DNA of 64,000 nucleotides from Rhynchonema sp. JSB1_4 (GCA_030248065.1 JASAMV010008972.1:1-64000); one strand, 5' to 3'. Numbered from the stretch's first letter, positions 46,291-58,620 are shown. Numbers and translations are program-made. Notes: generated by a model from the letters alone, not told the origin.

Positions 46291-46475
46291 TAGAAGTTAT
46301 ATGTTGAACGGGTTTGGGAACATACAGAGGGTGCGCGGCAAAGAACTTTTTCCCTGGTCGAAATCAATGGCATCTTAAACTCAAAAACGTCACATGATCA
46401 AGAAAGATAAATCGTCCGTTGTTTGATTTGATGCCGATCAAAACACACATAGTCACCCATCACCATATTCTTCAG

Positions 46476-48385
46476 TCAAAGTTTCTGTGCAGCAGCGGCC
46501 ATTACACGATTGTGGTAGTCGACCACACGACGTTCGTAGAATTCACGCAGTTGGCCAATGTGGGTGACGCCGCACTGCATCAGCACTTGTTGGATGGGCG
46601 TCTGAACGTTGAAAGTAACTACATATGACAGCAAAGCATTTTCAGGCGGATCTGAGAACAACGTATGTACAGCACATTAATGCATTAATGCGCGTGTCAA
46701 ATGGGCATTTAGGAAAAGCTTCGTGTCTTTTCATTACACCACAGTCAGTTCAGTAAGTGAAATTTGTAGCAGCGGGACATGACACCCATGAGCTCTAAGC
46801 AGCTGGATTCAAGGCTGGTTGCTGTTGTTACCGAGTTGTGTGGAAAAAGCGATCACGCGTGCGGGACGTTCAAATTATAAGAAGCACAGAGCAGAAAAGG
46901 AACCACTGAAACCCAATTTCCAAAATCCTCACCGAAAAAGCAGATTCATGACCCTCCAATCGTCTAATTGTACCGAGTCTCAATGATGAGCTGACCCTGT
47001 CCATGTATGACTCTAAAACACCACACAACGTGTTTAGAGCACCGGTTTCGGACGCTGAAAATGGTGTGATCATCTGAGTGACGGTACCCATGTCGCCGTG
47101 CCAAAACCGAACCCAAAACTATAAACCAATCATGTTGCGTCGACGTCGCGCGAAAAAATAAATGCGAACCAGGAGGACCCAACCAACCACTAAATCCAGC
47201 GTGAGCCAGTAACGTAGCGCAGCATTTCTGTGTCAGGGTTTGAGCGTCAGCATCTGTTAATGAAATGGCAACTTCGGTCAGCAACGGAGGGCGAGTGTTG
47301 GCACAGTGGGGTAATGCTGTCGATGTCTGCAGTGGCGTTGGGGGGTGTTACCCCTAGTATCCGTCGGGTATCCTGACTTTTTGATTTCCCAACGACACCA
47401 TTGCGTCTGGGGAAATCACGGAGCACTTTGCTGGCGTGAGGGTCAGGTGTGCAAAATGGGTTGGGTCATCATATTTTGAGATTTCGTTCCTTCTGTATTT
47501 TCAACCAGCGCAAATGTTGCACCAACGTGAGCTGCGAGGAATTTTTAAGATGGTCAACAATAAAGAAACAACGAAACCGCAAGATGTGACCCGGGTATTT
47601 TGCACACCCGACCCGCATGCCAGCAAAGCGCACACTGGTTCACAAGTTTTTCTTCCCTTGGTTGAACAGTGTTTAACTGACAGGCTGAATGATACTTGTA
47701 CCATATTCACTGTCAATGACAGCATTGCGTGAGAGCCCAGTGATCCGGAGACGAACAGCAAAGTGATGATAATTCAAATCTTCGATCACAATTGCAAACA
47801 GCCGCTAAATTTCACCTGATTGCCTCTCAGCCACTCGAGCAGCTCAACGGTGTGCACGACGAGTGGGTCGCTCAAAGATACGGTTGGCCTGTAAGTAGTG
47901 TAAGGACGAACCATTAAAATCAAAAATATCACGCACTGCGTTCGTTGGTTTTATTGCGCGCACACCAACTTAATGACAAAAGAAGGTTAAGTGCAAGAAC
48001 CGTTCGTTGGTTGGCTGTTACCACATTCTTGGACAGATAGACCATTTTGGCGTTTTTTCCAAAAAAACCAACGTTTGATGACGGATGGGATAATCATTCA
48101 TACGTGCACACTACAAACGAAGACATTCAAGCGAGGCAAAAGTAAAACCAAAAAATGCACAGACTCAACAGTGTCCATAGTTGTCGATTTGCCAGCACAC
48201 AATCTCATCACTTTGCCGTTGTCAACATCAGCACCTTCGTCAACTGGCACCTTTGCACCAGCATCGGTCAGCTTTGAAACATCAGCAAAGTAGTCTTGCA
48301 CTGTGGCATCTGCATCCAACAGGCCTTCGAACTCACCCCAATGTGCTGTTCTACTTGACGGTGTGTCAATATTATCGGATTTCAT
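46476..48385 (-). CDS. SUPT7L/STAF65-gamma-like SAGA complex subunit
   Basis: Minus-strand exons: start near 48385 (MKSDNIDTPSSRTAHWGEFE), about 47800-47888 (SDPLVVHTVELLEWLRG), 47188-47253 (TLTQKCCATLLAHAGFS), 46974-47054 (ASETGALNTLCGVLESYMDR) and 46476-46651 (QQVLMQCGVTHIGQLREFYE, then RRVVDYHNRV). The LLAHAGF...LNTLC pattern is the bromodomain-associated histone fold. The order TIHT-like segment, histone fold, then a (V)G(V/I)..L..F(W/Y)..R..DYH block matches SUPT7L. This subunit pairs with a TAF10-like partner in SAGA-type co-activator complexes. The protein is about 215 residues, much shorter than vertebrate SUPT7L, lacking the long acidic C-terminus. The first junction is uncertain; later ones agree in phase. 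Confidence 0.72.
47331..47404. repeat. Miniature family C copy (74 bp)
   Basis: CAGTGGCGTTGGGGGG and CCAACGACACCATTG face each other around a short centre with GGTGTTACCCC. It is a strongly deleted family C MITE in an intron of the SUPT7L-like gene. The flanks (gatgtctg and cgtctggg) share only GTCTG. Confidence 0.5.
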
Positions 48386-48877
48386 TACGATTAATATCTG
48401 TAAATAAATCAAGATTACTTGACTATCATTACCAAAACTAATTTCGAGCAGCGCAAAAAACAGTGTGAAGCACCAACACGCTGGTGCAAATCAGACAATC
48501 TGTTGACATCCAGAAACAAGCGGTGACACAGCACTCTTCCAATCACATTAGGTTAACACAACCACCGTCGAAACATGCCAATAACAACAGACCATTATAA
48601 TTCTTTCCTGATAATGTGGAAACCAAAATTCCAAAACAGGTTGCGACGTAAAGCAAGAAAAACGAGTATGGCCCAATAGGCTGGATTGACACCCAAAAAA
48701 GACCGAAATGAACAATTCGAGCTCGAGTACAAATTTTATCTTTATTGCAAGCGTGATGAAATAATACAAAGAAACAAGATCCTGGTTGAGAAGATAACTA
48801 GATGACCAAACATGCACAGAATGAATATAAAAATATAATCTGTACAAAATCCATCAATCAATAATTATTAAACCGTT

Positions 48878-51800
48878 TCACAGCGGGTCATCGGCCACAA
48901 ACAGGTCGGCAATGAGTTCACCCTGATTCATGTTGAACAGGTAATCACGATCGGATGGGGGCGGCGAGAGACGCACTAATGCGTTGTTGAATTCTGATTA
49001 AAAAACATGAGGGGTTATTAAGTTGTACAATAACGAAAAACATTCATTTTATCTGGTTTCCCAGACTGTTTTGCTGCGCGACGTCACTAAGTCGAAAACA
49101 AAACAAACAGACTGGAGAACAATTTAGGGCGAGTTTTTGAGGTTACGGTGGGACATCTGGTGCATTCGCAACTGTTGTACCCCGTCTGCGAAGGCAACGG
49201 GCAACCGAAAAGCGCATGCTGTATAATTTAGATACAGACGACTATGTCTAAAGTGAACGTTCATATGACGAATTTTTGGTGTCCAAGCTACCGTTACCCT
49301 CCGAACTAGTGCTCTGCATGGTGAATATTCGATATAGTGAACAAAAAGGCAGGTCCCGATCGATTCACTATTATAGAGAACCGACTGTATTTCCAAATAG
49401 TTGTGGGTACGTACGCTTGCATCAGAACTGTATTCAGAAAAGAGCAACCAATTCAATATCAATTCTTCTACCGCCATATACCTTGTGACATTGTCAGATT
49501 CCCTTGCGACGAGTGGAAACTGGGCAGCTTGGCCATCGGTTGTGAAGCTACAGAAAGGATGAAACACATTTTTAAAAAAATTACAAAATACCAAATGAAT
49601 TAGAATTCACCAAATATGCAAATAACAACAATTTTAATCAAATTCACTAACGCATGGACGGCAGTCTTGCAATGGACAATGGCGGGTTGTTATCGTTTCG
49701 TTCGCGTTTCACCAAGGTAGCGCGTTCTGATGAGGATCTGCCGGATTTTCGGCCTGAAATTGTGGACTGCGAGCAACATAGCTTTGACTAAAATTATTTA
49801 GGAAAACAAAAAAGCAAACAGGATTTACATGTTGCACTCGTTGTATCGAGTGTGTCATCAGTGATGTAGTCCGAAGTGCTTGCGATTTCATCAGATACCG
49901 GGCGTTGGCTTGACTCTGCATTTGGGTCTGAAAAAATGAGAAACAAAACAAATTCGATATTAAACGCAAGCCTTTTCAACCACAAATCATACCGTATGAC
50001 GTCAACAACAAATGCAACCAACCATTCTGATATTTCTGATAATTGGCGACAATTTCGTCCGCATTGCCGACAAACATGGCTGTTGCCGGGCCCATCACTG
50101 ATCGAAGACGCAATGCGTGTCGCTCGGTCATATCGACGTGCTGGATGGGGGGGGGGGGGTTGAGTGGGAATGGAATACAGCAAGAATTATGTGATACAGC
50201 TATTTTTCCAAACAGAGATTATTGATTCAAATGTGGTACCTCGCCTCGACAATTGGCAAGTCGTAACCCTTGGTGGTGGTTGATACTTATCCTGGTACGT
50301 TGCAAGAAAAAAAATCAAATCACGTTTCGTGAAACGTTCCATAAAAATCAAGACAACAACAAAAAATCCCAACATTCAATCAGACTCACTCTGACCGGCG
50401 GTTCAATATCGACGACAGTGCCCTGTGGTGCTTGTACGGCAAAGAGTAGTGTTGACGGGAAACACTCAGCCACGTCGACTTGCCGTGTGTAGGCCAAAGA
50501 CGAATTCTCAGATGCACTAGCCATGTTCTTCAGCGTCTGCAAGAATGGTGAAACCTTTTGTGCGTGGGATAGCAACTGTTTCGCTTGTCTAACAATCTGG
50601 CAACCATGGTTATGCTAGGTACATGATCCAATACTCAGACAAAATAAAAATGTACATTATGCTGCAAAGCGTTTTCGGTTGCCCGCACCAGACGGCTTTT
50701 TTCGGGTGCCGATTTTTATGTGCTATAAAGTACATGCATCGCGCCTAGCGCGCATTTTTGCACTTTTATGGGTTTCCTGTCGAAATTTGGGCATTTTTTG
50801 ACCAAAAAATGGGCATTTGAGGGTAAAAATCGGGGCGGGTAGGGTACCATTGGAGGGTCAACTGACTCTCCTCCAGGCACACTGACACACACACACACAC
50901 ACATCAGCAACATCCAGCAAGCCAAACACACACCAATCGCAGCCAATTCAGATGACTGTCCAACATTCGTTCATCGCGCTCCGTTTGCGTCAAATCGAGT
51001 TTCAGGTCAAACAATCGTTTCGCAACCTCTGGGTCCATCTCGTGCTCCGTGCCCGGTCGTCGCATATCGCCGCCTCTGATAAATTAAAAACGAACATTTT
51101 CTGTTTTATGGTCACGCAATTGTTCCGTTGGCGAACGTGGACCGCAATATGGGCTGTGGCTGTCTGGACCAGAACCTGTGGTTGGTCAAATATAGACTCA
51201 GGTTGACGATATTTGAAGACTCAAGAAATGATGTGACGTTAGGACAATGAAACAGTGGTTACTCTGAATAATGGTCTTGTCATTCTCAACGAACAATGCG
51301 GGAGACCTTTGAACCATCACGACCTGCATCTGCGGGCCCACAGCTATGATTCAAACCGATCCTGGCCATTTTTACCAAACTTTACATCGTACACATTCTC
51401 TCTTTTGTGCTGCTAAAAAAATAGACGTAAATTTGCAACCAAACCAAACCAACTTCCAGAGAATGATGTTTTTCGACTGTTTCTCAATCAATCCTATGCC
51501 CTCAAGTACGTTCGTGATGTCATAGATGCGACGTTTCTGCTTTACTCGCAGACGGTCGGCGGCCTGAGAGGAAAATGCAAACTCATCCCAAGCAGTTTTC
51601 GGAAGTGAAGCAAAGCAATAACGAACACAAAATGTGTACGTGCTACAGCGGAAAGTTCCGGGCCAAAGAAGCCTAAGCCTAGGTACAGCCCAGAAGCGGA
51701 CCCTAGTGAGCACTGGACGTAATCGTACGGAACCAGAAAAAGGTGCTGCGACCCAGGATCAGCATGTGGCCTTCAAACATCAGGCAAACGGTGCGTGAAT

Positions 51801-54774
51801 GCATCTTGTATCATCAATCATGCACAGAACCACCCAGATTCGACTGTGCCACAAATGACCAAACTCCAACCATCATAACGTTAGCTACAACGAGAAACCC
51901 AAAGTGACCGGGCACTTTTGACTCAAAAGGGTTTTGAGACACTCCGTATTCCCTAGTTTACAAGGGGAAAGTTTGAGTAATTTGCCCAAAAATCCACCAA
52001 AACTCCGCCCATTTTACAATGCACAGTCCAATGCATAGGCTCAGGCTTGTTTTTTTAGGCTTAGCCTGAATCGAATGAAACATGCAGCTAAGTCGAACTC
52101 TCGTGGACGCGAACTCGGTGGGCGTATTTTGGGTGGATTTTTGGGCAAATTAATCGCACAACCAGGGAGTCTTTTTTCGACGGACATGCCCACCGGAGGC
52201 AGTGTAGTGGCAGGCCCATGTGTGGGAGGTATGATGCGGGGTTGGAACCGGGAGCGTGCGAGGTATGATTTTGGTCGCTCAAAAAGGCGAAAAAACACCG
52301 TTTTTGTGATACAATTTTAACCAGAAAATGAGGTAAAAATAGTGCTTTTTCCAAATTTTCGCCGAAAATCGCGTAAAAATACGTATTGTGGGTGGTTTGG
52401 ACGCAGTGTAGTTCCTGGTCCGGCGCGGCGGTTAGTGTACCTCCCTGGGGGAGGGGGGAAGACCCAAATCCAGGAAAAAGTCATCACTTTTTGAGGTAGA
52501 AAATGTGACCGATTTTTTGCCCTTTTGGAAAAAATTCCCCATAAAAAGGGTATTTTGGCGCCTTTTGACAACATCGGCCTAAAAATCACCCATTTTAGGC
52601 CTAAAAATGGCCATTTTAGGCCTAAAAATGCCTATTTTGGGCAAAAATTAAGGCGGTTAATGTGCCGGGCGCGGCGGTTAGTGTACCTTGGGGGGACCCC
52701 CTCCCCCCAGGAACTACACTGGTTGGACGCAAGTAGGTCGAAAAACACGGATTTTCGCCTTAAAAAGGTATAAAATTCCTTGTGAGAGGTAAGATTTGGA
52801 GTTGTGAGAGGCGCAAGTACTCAGCCCCTCCAACCCCCCTCGGCGGGTAGTGGTAGGTAAGTACTGAGAGGGGTAACCCTCAACCCTCCTGCCATTACTA
52901 TGACCGGAGGGCCGAAAAACGAACCAAATTCAAATCCACCAATCCTTCGGGCGCTTGTTGCAGCAACTCAATGAATCGTTGTGTGAGCAAGCCCAGCGAT
53001 TTTTCAGCTCGCGATCCCGCAGTGTTGACAAAAGTGCCTGAAGAAACACAACATGAGAAACCGGGCTAACGGGGGATGCCCCCCAACAGAGATCGGAAAC
53101 GGGCCGGGTACACGGGCCGGGCCGGGCTGCGATTTTGGACTTGGTCGACCGGGCCGGGCCGGAGATTTGGGGGGACCCGGCCCGGTATGCCTAAATTCGA
53201 ACGAAATTACCACTTTTTGAACCAAAATTTCCAAAATTTTTGCGCTTCGCGCAATAACATTTCCTAGTTCTTGATCTTTTCAGTGATCGTTTTGAAGAAA
53301 GAAGCAGTGGTGTGGTGTAGCTACCCATACCCAGGCCTTTGCAATCAACCCACTGTACCACCAAGCAAGCCTGCCTGCAATCAACCTTACCTACTGTACC
53401 TACCGACCGGCCGAGCTAGGGGGGGTCATCCGGGAACAAAATTTTTATGTGTACATATTGATGAGAATGTACTCTTAAGCGCTAATTTCGCGCGTCACGC
53501 GCGATTTTTCGCCTGCATGGAGTAAAAATACCGATTTCAAACCATTTTGAGCCAAAAATTATACCTACTACTGTACCAGCCGGGGCGGCAACTTACGTAC
53601 TGCATCAGGATGGCGCGTTAATCTACCTGCCTACCCCTTCCCCCCAAGCTGCACCAGTGAAAACAAGTATTCTGCAGAAAATTTTCAAATTTTTTTCAGC
53701 TTTTTGGACTTTTTCAGTTTTCGGCCCTTGAAAATTGGCTGACCGGGCCGGGCCGACCTCAAGCCAAAACGGGCCGGGCCGGGCCGGGCCGACCTGCAGC
53801 CCTCCATCGGGCCGGGCCCCGGGCCGGACTTTTCGCCGACCGGGCCGGGCCGACTTTACCCGGCCCGTTTCCGATCTCTGCCCCTGCCCCCCAAGATGGG
53901 ATGGTGAATTTATACTTGCGGGCCGGAAAAAAAACCGTTTTTTTCCGAAAAAAAACCGAAAAAAAACCGTTTTTTTTCCGAGGCCCGGAAAAATACGTTT
54001 TTATTTTTCCGGAAATTTTTCCAAGTGGCAACTTTTGGAAAAAAAACGGTTTTTTTTCCAAAAATTTTCGAGATATTTTCAAAGGTTGCGAAAGGATGTT
54101 GTCAAAACCAATGTAAATCGGTGCTAAACAGTTCAAAATGAGCACTTTTTAATCTGCAAGTGCATTTTTAGCCTATTTCAGGCCATTTCCCGATAAAATT
54201 GTCTCCAAAATAGGCGTTTTTGGACCATGGGTATCCTTAAGTACTGGAAAAATATTTGGAAAAAAAACGGTTTTTTTCGGAAAAAAAACGGTTTTTTTTC
54301 CAAAAATATATTTTGCGGAAAAATACGCAAGTATAGGTGAATTACGGGCTGGCCGCCGGCCCGATTGCGACCTCTGCCCCCCAAGATGGGGATGGTGAAT
54401 TACCGTAAAAACCTAAATACCGTAAAAACCTAAATACAAGGGGGCTCTATTAATTCACTGACGGCTGACCCCATTTTCAAAAAATTATTTTCGTTTCTCA
54501 GCGAGAGCGTTCCAAATCCGGTGTTATTTTCGATCGATATTCCGAGGGGGCTCTATTCCGGGGGGGGCTCTATTTAGGTTTTTACGGTACAGACCCCCCC
54601 CGTAATACAGCCCCCCAAAAAGGGGTCAGTGAATTAATAGAGCCCCCCCTGGTTGTTTCACGTTAAATTAATGCGGTAACCTGCTGTCGACACATTATCA
54701 TCGAGCGAGTCGATCTCATGTTCATCCATTTCGATATCGCCAATCACGCCATTGTGCTCGTCGTCCGACGACAT
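48878..54774 (-). CDS. E2F transcription factor, E2F4/5 type
   Basis: Nine minus-strand exons join with fully consistent phases to 346 residues: 54681-54774, 52925-53037, 51454-51563, 50934-51075, 50390-50536, 50023-50140, 49829-49927, 49652-49753, 48878-48993. [18 protein letters not shown] plus [20 protein letters not shown] (RRIYDI at about 80-85) and [18 protein letters not shown] form the winged-helix DNA-binding domain. A leucine-rich coiled coil ([20 protein letters not shown]) and the marked-box region ([44 protein letters not shown]) mediate DP pairing. The C-terminus [17 protein letters not shown], then ELIADLF, is the pocket-protein-binding activation motif typical of E2F4/5. It controls cell-cycle genes as an E2F-DP dimer in the nucleus. 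An in-frame upstream ATG (54879) would add 35 residues. Introns 1 and 2 hold nested MITEs. Confidence 0.93.
50885..50903. repeat. CA microsatellite
   Basis: A run of about nine AC units lies just downstream of E2F exon 4. Confidence 0.8.
52200..52902. mobile_element. hAT-like MITE (CAGTGTAGTGGC end) in E2F intron 2
   Basis: The left end CAGTGTAGTGGCAGGCC and the right end CCTGCCATTACTATG are flanked by accggagg on both sides (52192-52199 and 52903-52910), a perfect 8-bp duplication. The subterminal repeats are GGGAGGTATGAT on the left and GAGAGGTAAG-like on the right. A complete family B element (52404-52721) is nested inside. Confidence 0.85.
52404..52721. mobile_element. hAT-like MITE, family B, nested in the 52200-52902 element
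   Basis: CAGTGTAGTTCCTGG and CCAGGAACTACACTG ends are flanked by tttggacg and gttggacg (7 of 8 identical). The subterminal repeats are GCGGCGGTTAGTGTACCT; the core contains the TTTTAGGCCTAAAAATGGCC palindromes and matches those of 7801-8205 and 9956-10762. Confidence 0.85.
53087..53880. mobile_element. hAT-like GGCCC-repeat element in E2F intron 1
   Basis: The ends CAGAGATCGGAAACGGGCC and GGCCCGTTTCCGATCTCTG are inverted repeats, with CGGGCCGGGCCGA arrays inside them. The octamer ccccccaa lies directly left (53079-53086) and recurs at 53887-53894, six bases beyond the right end, so the target duplication is likely but not exact. A CAGTGGTGTAGC-type element (about 53306-53658) is inserted in it. 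Confidence 0.7.
53306..53658. mobile_element. CAGTGGTG...CACCAGTG element nested in the GGCCC element
   Basis: It begins CAGTGGTGTGGTGTAGCTAC and ends AGCTGCACCAGTG. Repeats of CAACC(TT)ACCTACTGTACC lie on both sides of a core with CGCGCGTCACGCGCGATTTT. It is a relative of the array at 6833 and 8397. No clear 8-bp duplication. Confidence 0.55.
53911..54335. mobile_element. 8-bp-duplicating MITE with AAACCGTTTTTTTTCC palindromes
   Basis: Ends TATACTTGCG and CGCAAGTATA are flanked by ggtgaatt on both sides (53903-53910 and 54336-54343). The inside has dense GGAAAAAAAACCG / CGGTTTTTTTTCC palindromes near both ends and a plain core. The 8-bp duplication fits hAT, but the TATACTTGCG terminus is unlike the CAGTG families here. 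Confidence 0.75.
54403..54587. mobile_element. CCGTAAAAACC MITE, second copy, E2F intron 1
   Basis: The ends CCGTAAAAACCTAAATA and its complement are flanked by TA (54401-54402 and 54588-54589). The left end is present twice in tandem. It is the same family as 5821-6260; a further reversed fragment follows to 54652. Confidence 0.7.
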
Positions 54775-55101
54775 GCTCGTTTTCGTTTTTGGCGTTAAAG
54801 AAAATTGAAAGTTGAGTTTGATTAAAGATGGATGAAAATCCGCGTCGATTCTCTTTCTTTTTTCTTGTGCGAGGGACAATTGGCAGCTCGTTTGCGCTTG
54901 ACAATGTTAATATTTGGGAAATGGGAGCTTTTCTGTCACTGGAACTGAAAGTCGCATTCAAGCTGATCATTCTTCAAAAAAAACCACCAGCGAAAAGTGT
55001 CAATTGAAGTGTCAAAAAGATTGCCAAAAGCGCACCTCTGGGAGTATAATCACAGATTGATCGCCCCCTGTGCCAGCTTGGTTTTTAGGCATCCTGCGGA
55101 A

Positions 55102-55519
55102 CAGTGGTTCGTTGAGAAATCGAAATTTTCCCATACCCCGCCCAATTTTCGGGAAATTTCCCAACATACCCCCAAAAATCAAAAATTTGCCATACCGGGG
55201 GGTTACTCCAAAAACTCAAAAATTTCCCATATCCGAGGGTGGGGATTTTGAAAAAAATGACCCAAAAATCTTCTAAAAGTGCCAAAAATTGGTCTGAAAG
55301 GTGCTTAAAACAGAGTTTTATTTCGGCAGCAAGCGATTTTTGACATTTTTGGACGAAAAATGGTCAATTTTGGTTCTTCTCGGGGTCAAAAAGTCATTTC
55401 TTAGGCGTGCTTGTTCCAAAAGTGAAAAATTTCCCATACCCCATACCCCCGGCCGATTTCCCATACCCCATACCAGGGGGTAACCCCCCCCCCCCAAATC
55501 CCCACTAACGACACCACTG
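55102..55519. mobile_element. hAT-like MITE, family C, second full copy
   Basis: It begins CAGTGGTTCGTTGAGAAATC and ends CTAACGACACCACTG, nearly the same as 10250-10661 along its length, including AAATTTCCCATACCC arrays. The flanking octamers (ctgcggaa and ggagacga) do not match. It lies just upstream of the E2F gene and may sit in its 5' region. Confidence 0.75.
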
Positions 55520-57680
55520 GGAGACGACGCGTCACCGAACGAACGAAACTGGAAAATCATGTTGCACCTGGCACGATGGGATGCGACGCAGTAAGTTCAA
55601 AAAATTCTAATTCCCTGTGAATGAGAAAATCGTCAAAAATTAATTGCTCACTTTCTTGTATGAACAATTTGTGTTTTCGCGCGACTTCGACGGGTAATGT
55701 CCGATCGAGTTATCATCGGACATTTGCGAGACGTTTATAATCTTACTGACTATGGCCACTATCACTAACTGGCCATTATACTTTTCCACTACCCACTGTC
55801 TTTATGTTCACCGATTATGCATGGTGTACCAGTCATCATATTACTTAGTCACGCTCGCAGCATCTTGAGGAACAAGATCCGGGAAAGTCCTCAAGAGTTG
55901 GATGATTGACATCTATTCGCTAGACATTCCACTTCCGTCGGACTGAGACTTGAGACATCTGCCCCCACACGTTGTTGGTCTAGCCCGAGTGAGGGGGATG
56001 CAAATGCGGCGTTGTGGTTCTACATCGATTTTTTCTGAACCGCAACCTCGCTTGCCTGGCGGCGCCCTATGTTCAAGAGTTCCAGACTTACTCTACAGCA
56101 CCGAAGTATGATCATACTCTAAATGTCAATGGTCTCGTGTCATAGTTTAAAATTTCATTCACAAAACTGATGTTAGTCACACACCCGCCATCACAGGAAG
56201 GAATATTAACTTCCGGTTCGACATTACAAGCATAAGCATGTCACGCGCAACCACGCATGGTAAAACTCTTTTCTGTGCGCTCTCTGATGTTGCCCAGATC
56301 AAAAAGTCATTACGAAACTGCTGCGGCATGGACACATAACAATATACGACAAATGGGGAAGAATGGTATCTCTTGTATGCTAGCTTGCATCACAATGAGC
56401 AAACCGCGGCGGGAATGAAGGTATTCGCAAACTGGCTGGCGTTGCATGTGCGCAAGCCCTGCAGGTTGGCACCACTTCACCCACCTACAGCTAACGGATG
56501 CATTTATATTTGCACTCTCAAGCACGTCGCACTTGTGAAAAGTTTGAGATAATAATACTAGGTAATCATATCTCGCATAAAGAAAATTATGTAGGTGTAC
56601 GAGCCGCCCGACCACGCAAACTGGGGTCATAGGCTGACGTCATAATGTGGTGCTATGAAAATGGCGGCTGCTTCAAGCAGGCAGGGAAGCCCAAGTCCAA
56701 TGACATCTATAGACAGGCACCCATGTGAAGGTTTGTCTCGGTGCGTAACTTTGAGCGCAGCTGCACGTGGGCCACATGTTTTGAATCTTAATCTCGCTGT
56801 AAGCTGCACGTATATTTATTATCCCGCGTGTTTGACACGCGTATCATTTCCGGCTGTTGTTTGCCCGTGCTGAATCACTGCAAGCGCAGCAGACGCGTTC
56901 TCAAGGACGTCATGCGTTTCGACATAGTGTTATTTTTTTGCAATCCTGGCCAGAAAAAATGTGGACCACGTGGCACTAATACACTTCAGAAGTTCAAAAA
57001 TCTCGCGGTTTGCGCGTCAGAAGAGTGAACATGCCGCCAGCCAGTCAGGGCGTCCCTTTTCCTTATTCTTTCAGAAACTATGCGCCCTCTTCAGGGGCCA
57101 ATTGGACCAAAGGGACGCATGGCCCTGTGGCTCCTCTGAATCGGTCCGTTGATTCGTTTGTGTCCGCCTTTACACACGACCCACACCAAAGTTATAAACT
57201 TACATCCGTTTTCCGCAAATTGTGTTTTGACAGAATTGATACACACTGATGCAATGAGCGTGGTGCCACCCTTATCAGCTTGGCCCTTTTCCGTGCCTTT
57301 AGGTGTGCTATGTACAATCTCTCAATGACGCATTGATTGCCTTTGGATTTCGACGTGGCTACTTCACCTAATACTCACATGATATAGTTTCCATCTTATT
57401 CTAATCCCTATTGATATACATATGTACCATACCATGGTGCAAATCAAACCATCCCCATGGATCCTTTCGGCCACTGTCACACTAAGATCATACTATTGTA
57501 CCATCATTGACTTTACAAATTTTATCGAGTGTTTCCTGTAAAAAGAGCTTTTTGGGGCAACAAGAAGCATTGTAATGAATTTAGTCTCACCTTTACGACT
57601 CACTACGTCATAAAAAATATGGTTATATTTCTCATCATGTATGATTTGAAACGTTCGTTTCCTTGTGGAAGCATTTCTGT
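55520..57680. other. Intergenic, no gene supported
   Basis: Open frames here are short and unsupported. A minus-strand stretch near 56400-56500 (VGEVVPTCRACAHATPASLR after an AG) could be a lone exon but has no partner. Confidence 0.3.
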
Positions 57681-58620
57681 CTAGTGCCCAGGGTTGGATT
57701 AAAAAATTTTTTTATTATCGAACTTTTTTTTTATTTAAAAAAAAAAACTTTTTAAAATTTTTTTTTTAAAAATCACTTTTTTTTATTCCGGACCCCCAAA
57801 AAATTGGTTTCTAGAAAAATGAAATTTCTGAAATCATGTTACTTAGGTATGTTTTGAGGGACACTAAAGAGAACTTCTCCACTGACTTGCATGTTTATGT
57901 CGATCACCTGCGATCTAGCCCATTTGGTCATAATTTGAGAACCCGCCCGAAGGTAACTCTGTGGGCATATATGACAAAGGGAAGACCAACCTTCTGTTTG
58001 TGAATTTGGGGATAAATTTGAAGAGAGATAAAGAGTTACACCACGCTCATGTTGTGTAACAAAAGCAACAAATGACAAATCCACACAACTGCAAATAGGC
58101 GAGCAAAGTGGAGTCTGTCGATAGCTTACGTCGATAGCTCAATAACTGCACAGTATACGGTATGGGGTGTCCTATATTATACGTGCAGCGATTGTTGGGA
58201 TGTCTGGGAACTGTATGAGTCCATTACAACGCCATTTTAAACTGAAATATAAGCGCCGCAGGCGATTTTTTGAGAATGATGAGCAATAAAACGCATGAAA
58301 ACATACATTTTTACCTTAAAAAAGTGAGAAAATAACGAAAAAAGGGGAAAAATAATAAAAAAAAGTGGACTTACTTTTTAAAATTTTAAAATAAAAAAAG
58401 TGGCCAACTTTTTTTTTTTAAAAAAAAAATTTTTTTTTACAAAAAAATTTTTACTTTTTTTTTTAATCCAACCCTGCTAGTGCCCAGGTGGAAGAATCGA
58501 AACAAGGTTTCCTTAAATCCGTCCGTTAATTCAATTGCGCAAAACTGGCACCACGAACAAAGCGCGTTTTCGTCCATACTGCCGGAGTAATGTTCAGGTG
58601 GTTTAGGTATTGATACCAAA
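57600..58620 (-). pseudogene. Open frame interrupted by the CAGGGTTGG MITE
   Basis: On the minus strand 58484-58620 reads SIPKPPEHYSGSMDENALCS, then CQFCAIELTDGF and FRFFHLGT. If the MITE and one ctagtgcc copy are removed, the same frame continues at 57680 (RQKCFHKETNVSNHT, stop). This suggests the element landed in an exon or a formerly coding stretch. The protein is not recognised, and the inferred frame is short enough to be chance. Confidence 0.25.
57689..58476. mobile_element. hAT-like MITE with CAGGGTTGGATT ends
   Basis: The inverted ends CAGGGTTGGATTAAAAAA and TTTTTTAATCCAACCCTG are flanked by the perfect 8-bp duplication ctagtgcc (57681-57688 and 58477-58484). Long A/T tracts lie inside both ends and a core holds a GCGCCGCAGGCGATTTTTT motif. 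A related copy in reverse orientation ends at 63989. Confidence 0.9.

Noticed and set aside
50230..50290. An extra E2F exon ([12 protein letters not shown])
   Set aside because: Joining 50390-50536 directly to 50023-50140 keeps phase and restores the expected marked-box sequence; the extra stretch breaks it.
57720..57790. Poly(A)/poly(T) tracts as retroposon tails
   Set aside because: They are the subterminal A/T tracts of a hAT-like MITE with inverted ends and an exact 8-bp duplication.
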